DNA of 64,000 nt from Oceanibacterium hippocampi (GCF_900172325.1 NZ_FWFR01000001.1:1178001-1242000); one strand, 5' to 3'; positions 1 through 8,652 are shown, counted from the first letter of the stretch. The notes: generated by a model not told the origin, from the letters alone. Numbers and translations: made by a program.

Positions 1-273
1 AGTTTCCTCGACAAATCTTAGAAAATTGGACGGCCGCTATTTCGGTGAGGGAAGATTATCATCTGATCAAGGCGGGGCGTGCCCCGTATTTCCGCTAAGG
101 CCTTGACACACCGCTTCTTGCAATTGCCTCGCATGAGGCAGTCGATCACTGAGAGTCGATGCTTTTCTTAGAAACGCGACAGATTCATGCCAAAGTTTTA
201 AGAGTGCGATCATTTTTGCCGAGCGGCATTGCGCTATATCGCGACCGGTCGGCAGGGTATGAATGGGAAAAAA
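1..273. other. Intergenic region with two small hairpins
   Basis: No coding region is supported here. Two perfect short inverted repeats are visible: GGGGC/GCCCC around 74-85, and TGCCTC-GCAT-GAGGCA at 125-140, a six-base stem with a four-base loop. The second has no adjacent T-run on either strand, so it is not a clear terminator. The stretch lies downstream of the leftward tRNA-Phe gene and could hold its 3' processing or termination signals. Confidence 0.4.
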
Positions 274-349
274 TGGTGCCCAGGGGCGGATTCGAACCAC
301 CGACACGCGGATTTTCAATCCGCTGCTCTACCAACTGAGCTACCTGGGC
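274..349 (-). tRNA. tRNA-Phe (anticodon GAA)
   Basis: The minus strand folds as a complete cloverleaf of 76 nt with encoded CCA. The acceptor pairs GCCCAGG with CCTGGGC. The D arm contains AGCTCAGTTGGTAGAGC, the anticodon loop is TTGAAAA flanked by GCGGA/TCCGC, and the T arm is GGTGG-TTCGAAT-CCGCC. The anticodon GAA reads Phe codons. It stands alone and belongs to no tRNA cluster in this window. Confidence 0.97.
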
Positions 350-537
350 ATCCGGGCGGCAACCGGCCCGAAATCGCGGGCCTCGGCGTTGGCGACGCCG
401 CGTTATAGGCGAAAGCGCCGGCCCTGTCCATAGCCCGGCGCGGGCGAATTTCGCCGCCGCCGAGAGCGCGTCTCTCCGCAGGTCGCGCGCCCCCGGCTGG
501 CCGTTATCACTGTCGCCGGCCGGTCGCCGGCCCGCCC

Positions 538-1389
538 TCACTGCGGCGGCGCGAAGGGCTCCAGCGCGTCCCGCTTCATGCGCCGCTTGTCGGTGTCGGG
601 CAGCTTGTAGTCGAAGCCGAAGGGCGCCGCCTCCCAGCTCCCGTAGGAGGGGTTGGCGAGCATGATCCATTTCGTGCCCCACTTGTCGGCGTTCGCCTCG
701 AACACCTTCTGGCGCTCGGCGATGGTGCCCTTGTATGCGTCGACGAAGTCGCCGAAATTGTCGCCGACCACGACCAGCACCCGATGGGTCGCGGCGACCA
801 CCGCGCGGCGCGAGCCCTTGGCCGAGCCCCAGCCCTCCTTCTCGCCCTTCATCAGCACCGTGTCGGTCTCGGTCGCGACCGGGTAGCCGAGCGCGGCGAG
901 GTTCTTCCGCGTCGCCTCCTCCTGGTCGGCCGAGCGGTTGGTGACATAGAAGGCCGTCACCCCCTTCGAGGCCGCGTAGGCGATGAAATCGAGCGAGCCC
1001 GGCACCGGCTTCGAGGTCGCCGACTGCACGAAGGCGTCCCAGTTCTTCGGGAAGCCCTCGCCGCTGGTCACGGTGAGCGCCTGGTAGGCGAGGTTGTCGA
1101 GCACGGTCTCGTCGACGTCGAGGATGACCGCTGGCGGCAGCGCCTGGTAGCCGGCCTGCTGCTCGTCCACGGCGGTCCAGTCCCTGTCGGCGAGCGCCAT
1201 GTCGAGGGCCGCCCGCGCCGCCATGTAGGCGGCGATCGCGTTGGCCTTGTATTCCACCGCGCTCTGCGCCCAGAGCGTGGCGTTCAGGTTGTCGTCGGCT
1301 TCCGGCTGGCTGAGCGCCGTGGCCGGAGCGGGCCCGAGCAGCGTCGCCGCGAGGGCGCCCGCCGCGAGGATGCTGGCGAAGTTCCGCAT
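538..1389 (-). CDS. HAD-superfamily acid phosphatase, 5'-nucleotidase e(P4)/class B-like
   Basis: The 283-residue product begins with an N-terminal signal peptide ending near the ALA motif at about residue 25, so it is probably periplasmic. The HAD signature ILDVDETVLDN sits about one third of the way in; its two aspartates are the expected nucleophile and acid/base of this family. The later motifs FYVTNRS and VVVGDNFGD match motifs II and III/IV. Family members remove phosphate from nucleotides and other phosphomonoesters. Haemophilus e(P4) is a lipoprotein, but no lipobox cysteine is seen here, so this copy is likely soluble. It is monocistronic between tRNA-Phe and a divergent oxidoreductase gene. 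Confidence 0.85.
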   Translation of the reverse strand: MRNFASILAAGALAATLLGPAPATALSQPEADDNLNATLWAQSAVEYKANAIAAYMAARAALDMALADRDWTAVDEQQAGYQALPPAVILDVDETVLDNLAYQALTVTSGEGFPKNWDAFVQSATSKPVPGSLDFIAYAASKGVTAFYVTNRSADQEEATRKNLAALGYPVATETDTVLMKGEKEGWGSAKGSRRAVVAATHRVLVVVGDNFGDFVDAYKGTIAERQKVFEANADKWGTKWIMLANPSYGSWEAAPFGFDYKLPDTDKRRMKRDALEPFAPPQ

Positions 1390-1571
1390 GGTGCCTTCCT
1401 GTCCTGGTTTCTGTTTTATGACCGCTTCATGACGGCGCGCGGCGCGGGTGCTGTCAAGCGGCTTTGCGCGTGGCGGGCAGCATCCTGCGGCCGGGCGGGC
1501 CGCCGGCCGGCGTGACGGGGCCGGGCGCTTGCACTAGTCTCGACGGATCGAAACGAGACGAAGCGGGAGGG

Positions 1572-2972
1572 ATGGGCTTGTCGGGCAGCGATGCGGATTT
1601 CGCGGCCGCGCTTACGGCGGCGCTGGGCGCGGGACAGGTGCTGGAAGGCAGCGCCGTGGCCGAGCGCAATCCGGGCTTCGGCGCCAGCAACCTGCGGGCC
1701 GGCATCCTGGTCCGGCCGCGCGACACGGCCGGCGTCGCCGCCACGCTCCGCCTCTGTCACGAGGCCGGCCGCGCGGTCGTCGCCCAGGGCGGGCTGACCG
1801 GGCTCGCCGGCGGCGCCACGACCGGGCCCGGCGACGTGATCCTCTCGCTCGAACGGCTCGACCGGATCGAGGCGATCGACCCGGTCAACCGGACCATGAC
1901 GGTCGGCGCCGGCTGTCACCTGCAGGTCGTGCAGGAGGCGGCCGAGGCGGCCGGCCTGATGTTCCCGCTCGACCTGCCGTCGCGCGGCTCCTGCACGGTC
2001 GGCGGCAATATCGCGACCAATGCCGGCGGCTGCCGGGTCTTCCGCTACGGCATGACGCGCGGGCTGGTGCTCGGGCTCGAGGCGGTGCTGGCCGACGGCA
2101 CCGTGCTCTCCTCGCTCAACCGGGTGATCAAGAACAACGCGGGTTACGACCTGAAGCAGCTCTTCATCGGCACGGAAGGCACCCTCGGCATCGTCACCCG
2201 CGCCGTGCTGCGGCTGTTCGAGCTGCCGCGCGGCCAGGCGACGGCGCTCGCCGCGGTCGAGAGCTTCGAGCAGGTGGCGAGCCTGCTGAAGGCGGTCGAT
2301 GGCGGGCTCGGCGGCGCGCTCTCGACCTTCGAGGTGATGTGGCGGAACTATTACGCGGTGACCGCCGAGGCGACCTGCGGCGCGAGCATGCCGTTACCGG
2401 CGAAGGCGCCCTTCGTGGTCCTGATCGAGGCCCTCGACCGCAGCGACGAGGCCGCGCGCGGCGCGCTCGAGGGCGCCCTCGGCCAGGCTTTCGAGGCCGG
2501 CCTGCTCGCGGATGCGGTGGTCGCCAAGTCGGCCGCCGAAAGCGAGGTCTTCTGGCGCATCCGGGACGACAGCCTGGTGCTGTTCGACCGCCACGAAACC
2601 GTGCTGCCCTTCGACATCAGCCTGCCGATCCCGGAGATGGCGGATTACGTGACGACGGTCGAGGCGACGCTTGCCCGCACGCTGCCCGACTACGCGACCT
2701 ATACCTTCGGCCATATCGCCGACGGCAACCTGCATTTCGCGGTCTGCGGCAGGGCGATGGACCCGGCGACCCGGGAGACGGCCGAGCGGGCGGTCTACGC
2801 GCCGCTCGACGGGCGCGGCTCGGTCTCGGCCGAGCATGGCATCGGGCTCGACAAGAAGGGCTGGCTGCCGCTCTCGCGCAACCCGGAGGAGCTTGCGCTG
2901 ATGCGCCGGCTGAAGGTGGCGCTCGACCCGAAGAACATTCTCAATCCGGGCAAGGTCGTCGACGCCGCCTGA
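1572..2972 (+). CDS. FAD-binding oxidoreductase, D-lactate/2-hydroxyglutarate dehydrogenase (GlcD/DLD) family
   Basis: The ATG at 1572 follows GGGAGG at a suitable distance and gives 466 residues, the usual family length. The reading frame is open further upstream but without a comparable ribosome binding site. The N-terminal half carries the PCMH-type FAD domain, seen in QGGLTGLAGGATTG and in GGNIATNAGG. The C-terminal half has the family motifs GHIADGNLHF and SAEHGIGLDKK near the end, which contain the metal and substrate histidines. Such enzymes oxidise D-2-hydroxyacids to 2-oxoacids with electrons going to FAD. A haloacid dehalogenase-like gene and an SDR follow on the same strand with short gaps, suggesting one small-acid catabolic transcript. 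Confidence 0.88.
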   Translation: MGLSGSDADFAAALTAALGAGQVLEGSAVAERNPGFGASNLRAGILVRPRDTAGVAATLRLCHEAGRAVVAQGGLTGLAGGATTGPGDVILSLERLDRIEAIDPVNRTMTVGAGCHLQVVQEAAEAAGLMFPLDLPSRGSCTVGGNIATNAGGCRVFRYGMTRGLVLGLEAVLADGTVLSSLNRVIKNNAGYDLKQLFIGTEGTLGIVTRAVLRLFELPRGQATALAAVESFEQVASLLKAVDGGLGGALSTFEVMWRNYYAVTAEATCGASMPLPAKAPFVVLIEALDRSDEAARGALEGALGQAFEAGLLADAVVAKSAAESEVFWRIRDDSLVLFDRHETVLPFDISLPIPEMADYVTTVEATLARTLPDYATYTFGHIADGNLHFAVCGRAMDPATRETAERAVYAPLDGRGSVSAEHGIGLDKKGWLPLSRNPEELALMRRLKVALDPKNILNPGKVVDAA

Positions 2973-3019
2973 GGCGCGGCCCGGCCCGGTTCACGACCGC
3001 ACAGAAACGAGAGGACAGC

Positions 3020-3742
3020 ATGACGACCGATGGCATCAGGGCGCTCACCTTCGATACAGGGGGCACCATCCTCGACTGGCACAGCGGCTATGTCGCGGCG
3101 CTGCGGAAGGCCGGCCAGGCGCACGGCCAGGACGCCGACTGGCACGCGGTCGCCAACGAGATCCGCGGCAATGTCCTCCGCCGCATGGTCAACCTGGGCG
3201 AGGCCGCGCCGCCGCCCTACAACTTCGACGGCGGCCACGAACTTGCCGTAGACGACGCGCTGGCGAAGCACGGCCTCGACGACTGGACGGCGGACGAGCG
3301 CGCCAGCCTCGGCGCGCCGACGACCCATCACCTGCGCTGCTGGCCGGACTTCCCGCCGGTCCTGCCGAAGCTCCGCCAGTCCTTCATCTGCGCCTCCTTC
3401 ACGATCCTGAGTTACCGGCTGATCATCGATACCGCGCGCGCCAACGGACTGTCATGGGACGCGGTGCTCTCCTGCGAGGGGATCGGCAAGTACAAGCTGC
3501 TCCGCGAATCCTACCTGACGGCGGCCCGCTGGCTGCAGCTCGAACCGTCCGAATGCCTGATGGTCGCCTGCCACAATTTCGATCTGGACGCGGCGCGCGC
3601 CGCCGGTTTCCGCACCGCCTTCGTCCGCCGCCCGGACGAATGGGGGCCGTCCGGCCCGCCGGACCCGGAACCCAACCCGGCCTGCGACGTCATCGCCGAC
3701 GATTTTCCGGGCCTGGCCCGGGCGCTGGGCGTGGCGCTCTGA
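3020..3742 (+). CDS. Haloacid dehalogenase type II-like HAD hydrolase
   Basis: The ATG at 3020 is preceded by GAGAGGA and gives 240 residues, typical of L-2-haloacid dehalogenases. The N-terminal motif LTFDTGGTILDW has the nucleophilic Asp in the expected position, although the usual phenylalanine of FDVFGT is replaced by glycine. The cap region follows. Motif II is in the SFTILSYR stretch, a Lys is present in GIGKYKL, and the Asp-rich motif reads HNFDLDAARAAG. The family hydrolyses carbon-halogen or phosphate bonds in the cytosol. The substrate is unknown; the neighbouring hydroxyacid oxidoreductase would fit a 2-hydroxyacid product. Confidence 0.82.
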   Translation: MTTDGIRALTFDTGGTILDWHSGYVAALRKAGQAHGQDADWHAVANEIRGNVLRRMVNLGEAAPPPYNFDGGHELAVDDALAKHGLDDWTADERASLGAPTTHHLRCWPDFPPVLPKLRQSFICASFTILSYRLIIDTARANGLSWDAVLSCEGIGKYKLLRESYLTAARWLQLEPSECLMVACHNFDLDAARAAGFRTAFVRRPDEWGPSGPPDPEPNPACDVIADDFPGLARALGVAL

Positions 3743-3795
3743 GGCCGCATCGGCTACATCTTCGCCAGATAAGAAAAACCTGAGGCAGGACAGTA

Positions 3796-4560
3796 ATGAA
3801 GATCGCCAACAAGAATGTCGTCATCACCGGGGCCGCGTCAGGCATCGGCCTGGAACTCGCCCACCGCTTCAAGCGCGAGGGCGCGCGCAGCATCACCGTC
3901 GCCGACCTCCAGGAAGGCCCGTTGCAGAAGGTCGCCCAGGATATCGGCGGCACCGCCGTGCCCTGCGACGTCTCGAAGGAAAGCGACATCCAGGCGGTCG
4001 TGAAGGCGGCCGAGGCGGCTTACGGGCCGATCGACATCTTCTGCTCGAACGCCGGCATCGCCCGCTACGGCTGGGAGGAATCGCCCGACGCCATCTGGGA
4101 CATGAACTGGAAGATCCATGTCATGGCCCATGTCTATGCCGCCCGCGCCGTGGTCGGCGGCATGGTCGAGCGCGGCGAGGGTTACCTGGTCAATACCGCG
4201 TCGGCGGCCGGGCTGCTCTCCCAGGTCGACAGCGCCACCTACGCGGTGACCAAGCATGCGGCCGTCGCCTTCGCCGAGACGCTGGCGATCCGCTACGGCG
4301 ACAAGGGCGTCCGGGTCTCGGTGCTCTGCCCGCAATCGGTCCGCACGGCGATGACCGCGGGGCACGAGAATCACGTCGCCGCCGTCGACGGCATGATCGA
4401 ACCGGAGGTGCTGGCCGATTGCGTCGTCGAGACCATGGACCGTGAGGAATTCCTGATCCTGCCCCATCCGCAGGTGATCGAATACATGCGCCGCAAGACC
4501 GCCGACTACGACCGCTGGCTCAGCGGCATGCGCCGGCTGCGCGACCGCTTCCTCGGCTGA
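3796..4560 (+). CDS. Short-chain dehydrogenase/reductase (SDR)
   Basis: The product has 254 residues. The N-terminal cofactor motif TGAASGIG is followed by an acidic residue after beta-2 (TVADLQ), which favours NAD over NADP. NAG appears in CSNAGIARYG, and the catalytic pair is in TYAVTKHA (Tyr-x3-Lys) with Ser upstream in NTASAAG. These are classical SDR hallmarks. The substrate cannot be read from sequence. The gene follows the dehalogenase-like gene by about 50 bases and is probably co-transcribed. Confidence 0.88.
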   Translation: MKIANKNVVITGAASGIGLELAHRFKREGARSITVADLQEGPLQKVAQDIGGTAVPCDVSKESDIQAVVKAAEAAYGPIDIFCSNAGIARYGWEESPDAIWDMNWKIHVMAHVYAARAVVGGMVERGEGYLVNTASAAGLLSQVDSATYAVTKHAAVAFAETLAIRYGDKGVRVSVLCPQSVRTAMTAGHENHVAAVDGMIEPEVLADCVVETMDREEFLILPHPQVIEYMRRKTADYDRWLSGMRRLRDRFLG

Positions 4561-4881
4561 CGGCGGCGGGGCGGGCCCGGTACCGGGTCCGCCACCCCTT
4601 CCCGAGGGCCGATCCGAGGCCGGCTTCGGCGGCCGGCGCGGTTGACTTGACCGGCCGCTCCTGTAGCCTTGGAGCCGACCTTCGCACAACCTCTCCTTGC
4701 AAGTGACGCACGGCCCGTCCGTATCGTGTCTCACCTTCCATTGATGTTTTGCCGGAGCTCTCGCCACGGCCCGGAGGATCTCCGGGCATCCAGATGGAGT
4801 CCGGGGACGGCCGGGGCTGAGCGCCCGTGATGGCCGTCCGGTCCGGACAACCGCGAACGACGAGAAGACGGAGCAGACGAG
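4561..4881. other. Intergenic region without a recognised gene
   Basis: This 321-base gap separates the SDR gene from the prolyl isomerase gene. Open frames here are short, basic and lack family features. The stretch from about 4650 to 4745 is less GC-rich than its surroundings and is the most likely place for the promoter of the downstream gene, but no clear -35/-10 pair stands out. Confidence 0.4.
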
Positions 4882-5313
4882 ATGAAACAGGTTGAGACCG
4901 GCGACAAGGTTCGCGTCCACTATACTGGCACCCTCGACGACGGCACCCAGTTCGACAGCTCGGCGGGCCGCGACCCGCTGGAAGTCGAGATCGGTGTCGG
5001 CATGGTCATTCCCGGCTTCGAGCAGGCGATCCTCGGCATGAAGCCCGGCGAGACCAAGAGCGTCACGCTGGCGCCCGAGGAAGCCTATGGCCCGCACGTC
5101 CCGCAGCTCGTCCAGAAGGTCGAGCGCGAGCGCATCCCGCCGGAGATCGATCTCGAGATCGGCACCGCGCTCAGCACCGCCGACCAGCAGGGCAACCCGA
5201 TCAACCTGGTCGTCGTCGAACTCGACGAGGCGACGGTGACGCTCGACGCCAATCACCCGCTCGCCGGCCGGGCGCTGACCTTCGAGCTGGAACTGGTCGA
5301 ACTGGTCGCCTGA
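4882..5313 (+). CDS. FKBP-type peptidyl-prolyl cis-trans isomerase, SlyD-like
   Basis: At 143 residues this is the short SlyD/FKBP form. The first 60 residues contain KVRVHYTGTLDDG and DPLEVEIGVGMVIPGFEQAI, the FKBP fold with an IF (insert-in-flap) insertion starting near YGPHVPQLV. It lacks the His-rich metal-binding tail of E. coli SlyD. It catalyses proline isomerisation and acts as a folding chaperone in the cytosol, as no signal peptide is present. It appears to be transcribed alone. Confidence 0.92.
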   Translation: MKQVETGDKVRVHYTGTLDDGTQFDSSAGRDPLEVEIGVGMVIPGFEQAILGMKPGETKSVTLAPEEAYGPHVPQLVQKVERERIPPEIDLEIGTALSTADQQGNPINLVVVELDEATVTLDANHPLAGRALTFELELVELVA

Positions 5314-5487
5314 TACCGTCGCGGGTCCGGTCGCACATGGCCGGGCCCGCGTCCGGGCCTTCCCGTTCGTCGCCGGCTATGGCAAAATGAAGCGTCGCGT
5401 ACCGCGGCGTCCAGGGTTCCGGGTGTGCGACTTGCGGCCGCCAGGATGTCACCGACTCCGGTGGCGGCGGCCTCCTGGAGGCGGGCC

Positions 5488-6270
5488 ATGGTTGAACCGG
5501 GTCCCGGCGATCGGGTCATCAACGTCGAATGGCAACAGGTCGTGATCAAGGGGCATCCGCCGCTCAAATGGATGCACCGCATCTTCTCGCGGCTGCCCGG
5601 CCCGCCACGCTGCAAGCTTTGCCATAATCCCTTCGGCGGCATCGGCGGCAAGCTCTGCGCCCTCATCAACATGCGCCCGTCGCGCAAGAATCCCGCGCTC
5701 TGCGTGCTTTGTTGCGAAGGACTTCCGCCGGGCGGCGCCGAGGTCGAGATCGCCGTGCTGTTCGCCGACATCCGCGATTCCACCGGGCTCGCCCACCGGC
5801 TCGGGCCGACCGCCTACGCGGAGACGCTCAACCGCTTCTACACCATCGCGACCGAGGTTCTGATCCCTCATGACGCGACGATCGACAAGCTGATCGGCGA
5901 CGAGGTGATGGCGTTCTTCGTGCCCGGATTCGCCGGTCCCGACTTCAAGCGGGTGGCGGTCACCGCGGCGCGGGAGCTCCGGGAGGCGCTTGCCGGCGCG
6001 GGGCCGGAGGACGGCCGCCTGGCGGTCGGGATCGGGCTTGAGGCGGGGCCGGCCTATGTCGGCAATGTCGGCGCCGGCGGCTATGTCGATTTCACCGCGG
6101 TCGGCGATCCGGTCAACGCGGCGGCGCATATCCAGGCACTGGCGAGGTCGGGCGAGATCCTGCTCGGCGACGGAATCTACGCCGCCGTCGCCGATCGCTA
6201 TCCGGACAGCCCGGCATTGACCGTGACCCTGAAGGGCCACGGACCGCTCACCGTCCACGCGCTCGGCTAG
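5488..6270 (+). CDS. Class III adenylate/guanylate cyclase with N-terminal cysteine cluster
   Basis: The ATG at 5488 has GGAG about eight bases upstream and gives 260 residues; a GTG at 5425 is an alternative start. Residues 42-76 hold five cysteines (CKLC and CVLCC separated by about 26 residues), a likely metal or Fe-S site. A class III cyclase catalytic domain starts near residue 87. Metal-binding aspartates are visible in LFADIRDST (D94) and KLIGDEVMAFF, and later FTAVGDPVNAAAHIQ matches the transition-state region. It would make cAMP or cGMP. The cysteine cluster suggests redox or metal control. No membrane segment is seen. Confidence 0.82.
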   Translation: MVEPGPGDRVINVEWQQVVIKGHPPLKWMHRIFSRLPGPPRCKLCHNPFGGIGGKLCALINMRPSRKNPALCVLCCEGLPPGGAEVEIAVLFADIRDSTGLAHRLGPTAYAETLNRFYTIATEVLIPHDATIDKLIGDEVMAFFVPGFAGPDFKRVAVTAARELREALAGAGPEDGRLAVGIGLEAGPAYVGNVGAGGYVDFTAVGDPVNAAAHIQALARSGEILLGDGIYAAVADRYPDSPALTVTLKGHGPLTVHALG

Positions 6271-6279
6271 GACCCGTTC

Positions 6280-7353
6280 TCAGCCCTTGCGCAGGGTCCG
6301 GAAGGAGATCAGCCGCTGCCTGTTCTCGTCCCACAGCGCCAGCCGCATGCAATGCAGGCTGTCGCGGAGCGTGAGGCGGTTCAGCGATTTCAGCGCCGGG
6401 ATGTCCTCCAGGCAGTCGCGCAAGCGGTAGTTCGGAATCCGGCAGGACAGGTGATGGATATGGTGCAGGCCGATATTGCCGGTGAACCAGCGAAGCAGGC
6501 GCGGCAGGTCGTAGTGACTGCTCGCCATCACGGCCGCCTCGTGGAAATCCCAGTTCTCGCGGTCCTGCCAGTAGGTCTGCTCGAACTGGTGCTGGACATA
6601 GAACAGCCAGACGCCGATCGCCGACGACAGCAGGATGATCGGTGCCTGCACCATCAGCACCTCGGTGAAACCGAAGGCGAGGCCCAGCGCCAGCAGCAGG
6701 CCGACGATCCCCAGGTTGGCGATCATCACGCCGCGAATGAGCTTCGGCTCGCGCCGGATCAGGTCGAGCGGCAGCCGGTACTTCACCACGAAGACATAGA
6801 TCGGCCCGATGCCGAGAATGACCAGCGGATGCCGGTAGATCCGGTAGGCAAGGCGCCGCCAGGGCGACAACGCGCGATATTCCGCGACGGTCAGCAGTTC
6901 AAGGTCGCCGATGCCGCGGCCTTCCAGGTTGCCGCAGGTCGCATGATGGATGTTGTGCGCCCGGCGCCAGTATTCGTGCGGGGTGAGGGTGACGAAGCCG
7001 ATCAGCGTGCCGGTCAGGTCGTTGAGCCATTTCGACTGGAAGAACGAGCGATGGCCGCAGTCGTGCTGGATGATGAACAGGCGGACGACCAGGCCGGCGG
7101 CAACCACGGACATCAGCAGGGTCAGCCAGTAATGGTCATGCACCGTCAGGATCATCGCCGTCCAGATCGCGGCCAGCGGAATGATCGTGCTGAGCAGTTG
7201 CAGGATACCCTGCGCCCGATCCGACTGGGCATGCCGCCGGGCAATTCGTGCCCAATCGCGGGTCCGCGCAACCGACCCTGACGTGCCGCGGTCCGCCGGA
7301 CCCTCGCCGGCCGCCGCGGGGCTGAAAATCGTTTCGCTGGTTATGCTCGTCAT
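6280..7353 (-). CDS. Membrane fatty acid desaturase
   Basis: The product has 357 residues and several hydrophobic segments (about 55-75, 78-95, and a pair near 205-245). All three di-iron histidine boxes are present: HDCGH at 97-101, HNIHH at 133-137, and HHIHH in the C-terminal third. This is the FA_desaturase (acyl-lipid/acyl-CoA) family, which introduces a cis double bond into acyl chains at the inner membrane. A cold-shock gene lies just upstream on the same strand, a suggestive neighbour because desaturation is a common response to cold. The start ATG at 7353 is the only good candidate. Confidence 0.88.
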   Translation of the reverse strand: MTSITSETIFSPAAAGEGPADRGTSGSVARTRDWARIARRHAQSDRAQGILQLLSTIIPLAAIWTAMILTVHDHYWLTLLMSVVAAGLVVRLFIIQHDCGHRSFFQSKWLNDLTGTLIGFVTLTPHEYWRRAHNIHHATCGNLEGRGIGDLELLTVAEYRALSPWRRLAYRIYRHPLVILGIGPIYVFVVKYRLPLDLIRREPKLIRGVMIANLGIVGLLLALGLAFGFTEVLMVQAPIILLSSAIGVWLFYVQHQFEQTYWQDRENWDFHEAAVMASSHYDLPRLLRWFTGNIGLHHIHHLSCRIPNYRLRDCLEDIPALKSLNRLTLRDSLHCMRLALWDENRQRLISFRTLRKG

Positions 7354-7461
7354 CCTGTCTTGCCGATCATGCCGGCCTGCCGAATCTCCGGCGGCACGTT
7401 CATGGTGTTGCGGATCGCGCCGCCGGAACCGGAGTCCGGCGACGCGCCCGGTGGAGAAGTC

Positions 7462-7674
7462 TCAGGCGAGCTGCAGATTGGTCGCCTGCTTGCCGCGGCC
7501 GCGACGATCATCCTCGATCTCGAAGCTGACCTTGCTGCCCTCGTCGACCGAGGCAACGCCGGAGCGTTCGAGCGCGGAGATGTGGACGAAAACGTCGCCA
7601 TCGCCGGTATCCGGGGTGATGAAGCCGAAGCCACGGGCCTGGTTGAAGAATTTAACGGTTCCATTGACTCGCAT
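7462..7674 (-). CDS. Cold-shock protein, CspA family
   Basis: The ATG at 7674 follows GGAAAGGA and gives 70 residues, the size of a single cold-shock domain; a longer frame upstream lacks support. RNP1 (GFGFITP) and RNP2 (VFVHISAL) are intact. These proteins bind single-stranded nucleic acid and melt RNA secondary structure. The 5' region contains CCATCG-GATG-CGATGG (7782-7797), a perfect small hairpin that would lie in a long leader of the kind typical for csp mRNAs. The desaturase gene is about 110 bases downstream on the same strand. Confidence 0.93.
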   Translation of the reverse strand: MRVNGTVKFFNQARGFGFITPDTGDGDVFVHISALERSGVASVDEGSKVSFEIEDDRRGRGKQATNLQLA

Positions 7675-7894
7675 GTCTGGGTCCTTTCCCGATGTCATGT
7701 GCAAGCGCGTAGACCGCCGCGCCGGATGGCGTGACCGATCTGTGTCTCAGATTGTCGGGAAAAGGTCCTTTGGCCCGGGAACCATCGGATGCGATGGGTA
7801 GTTTCAATTCCACGGGCGTCTATGCTTTAGCCTGTTTTCTGAGGCTGAATCCGGCCCGAAGGCGGGATCCAGTAGCGCCGCTAACATAGGTGAC

Positions 7895-7927
7895 ACGGGG
7901 GCAAATGCAAGGATATTGCGCCCCCGT
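7895..7927. repeat. Inverted repeat, 8-base arms
   Basis: ACGGGGGC at 7895-7902 pairs with GCCCCCGT at 7920-7927 around a 17-base loop. There is no T-run after either arm, so intrinsic termination is not supported. It lies about 70 bases from a second, stronger palindrome. Confidence 0.55.
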
Positions 7928-7998
7928 CAGGTTGCGCCGGGGCGGTCGAATCGGGAAAAATACAACGCCGTCAATCGCTTGCGAAAAAGCGCCGGGAT

Positions 7999-8038
7999 CC
8001 GGGGCGACGGTGCCCGGCATCGGACACCGTCGCCCCGG
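7999..8038. repeat. Perfect 14-base inverted repeat
   Basis: CCGGGGCGACGGTG at 7999-8012 is the exact reverse complement of CACCGTCGCCCCGG at 8025-8038, with a 12-base loop. The stem is far longer than expected by chance. Neither side carries a T-run. It sits 20 bases before the fragment of an HxlR-like regulator and could be a REP-type element or a mobile-element footprint at the point where that gene was truncated. Confidence 0.75.
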
Positions 8039-8057
8039 CGATCGCCGCCGGCGTGCT

Positions 8058-8216
8058 ATGCGCAGGCTGCGCCAGTTCGAAACCGAAGGGGTGATCGAGC
8101 GCCGCCGGACAAGCGGCCGCGGATTTGCCCATTACCTGACGGAAGCTGGGCAGGAATTCGTGCCGCTGGTGGAGGCGCTGGAAGTCTGGCGCCAGCGCTG
8201 GACCCGGCCCGCGCGG
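8058..8216 (+). pseudogene. Fragment of an HxlR-like winged-helix regulator
   Basis: One plus-strand frame from 8058 encodes about 51 residues resembling the second half of HxlR-type regulators: LRQFETEGVIERR (wing and helix), then YLTEAGQEFVPLVEAL and WRQRW. In intact members this is preceded by about 50 residues carrying the first helices and the recognition helix, and those are missing. To the right the frame runs into the antisense of the next gene. I read it as a decayed remnant. The assignment rests on motif resemblance only. Confidence 0.5.
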
Positions 8217-8627
8217 TCAGCCGCCCGGCGCGATGAACTCGAGGCGGATGCCGCCCGGAATGGCGCACATCATGTGCCGGGTGGCGCCGCCGCCGAGCGG
8301 CTCGGGCGCGAACTCGATGACCACGCCGGCGCTGTCCGCCAGCCTGCCGTGCAGGGTGTCGAGCGCCGCCGCGTCCTCGACTTTCAGCGCCAGGTGGTGG
8401 AGGCCGACATTGTTCCGGCGATCGAAGGGCACGGCGCTGGCCGGATCGGCGGCCTGCCAGAGCGTGATCATGGTTGAGCCGTCGGTGACGAAGACGGCCG
8501 GGTAGTCCGGCTTCTCGCCGACCTGGCGAAAGCCGAGCAAGTCGATGAAGAAGGCGCGCGCACCGGCGAGGTCCGGGACCGTCAGGCCGATATGGTGGGC
8601 GCCACGGGTCAGGGCGGCGTTGGTCAT
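8217..8627 (-). CDS. VOC/glyoxalase-fold protein
   Basis: The product has 136 residues with two beta-alpha-beta-beta-beta modules. The start HHIGLTVPDLAGARAFFIDLLGF and the second module HHLALKVEDAAAL are typical of the vicinal oxygen chelate superfamily (glyoxalase I, bleomycin resistance, dioxygenases). The candidate metal ligands are His in each module and the Glu near the C-terminus in IRLEFIAPG. The substrate is unknown. It precedes yacG convergently with nothing obviously linked to it. Confidence 0.85.
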   Translation of the reverse strand: MTNAALTRGAHHIGLTVPDLAGARAFFIDLLGFRQVGEKPDYPAVFVTDGSTMITLWQAADPASAVPFDRRNNVGLHHLALKVEDAAALDTLHGRLADSAGVVIEFAPEPLGGGATRHMMCAIPGGIRLEFIAPGG

Positions 8628-8652
8628 TCTGCGTTGGCTCCTCGTGCCGGGG

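Larger units (their letters stand above)
7675..8047. other. Intergenic region with strong palindromes
   Basis: No intact gene is supported. The right part of the gap holds two strong inverted repeats, listed separately, and ends against a broken regulator fragment. The left part is the probable leader and promoter region of the leftward cold-shock gene. Confidence 0.45.

Noticed and set aside
1464-1571. Upstream start of the FAD oxidoreductase at 1464
   Set aside because: The added 36 residues are Pro/Gly/Arg-rich and precede a good ribosome binding site at 1565; family members begin close to the ATG at 1572.
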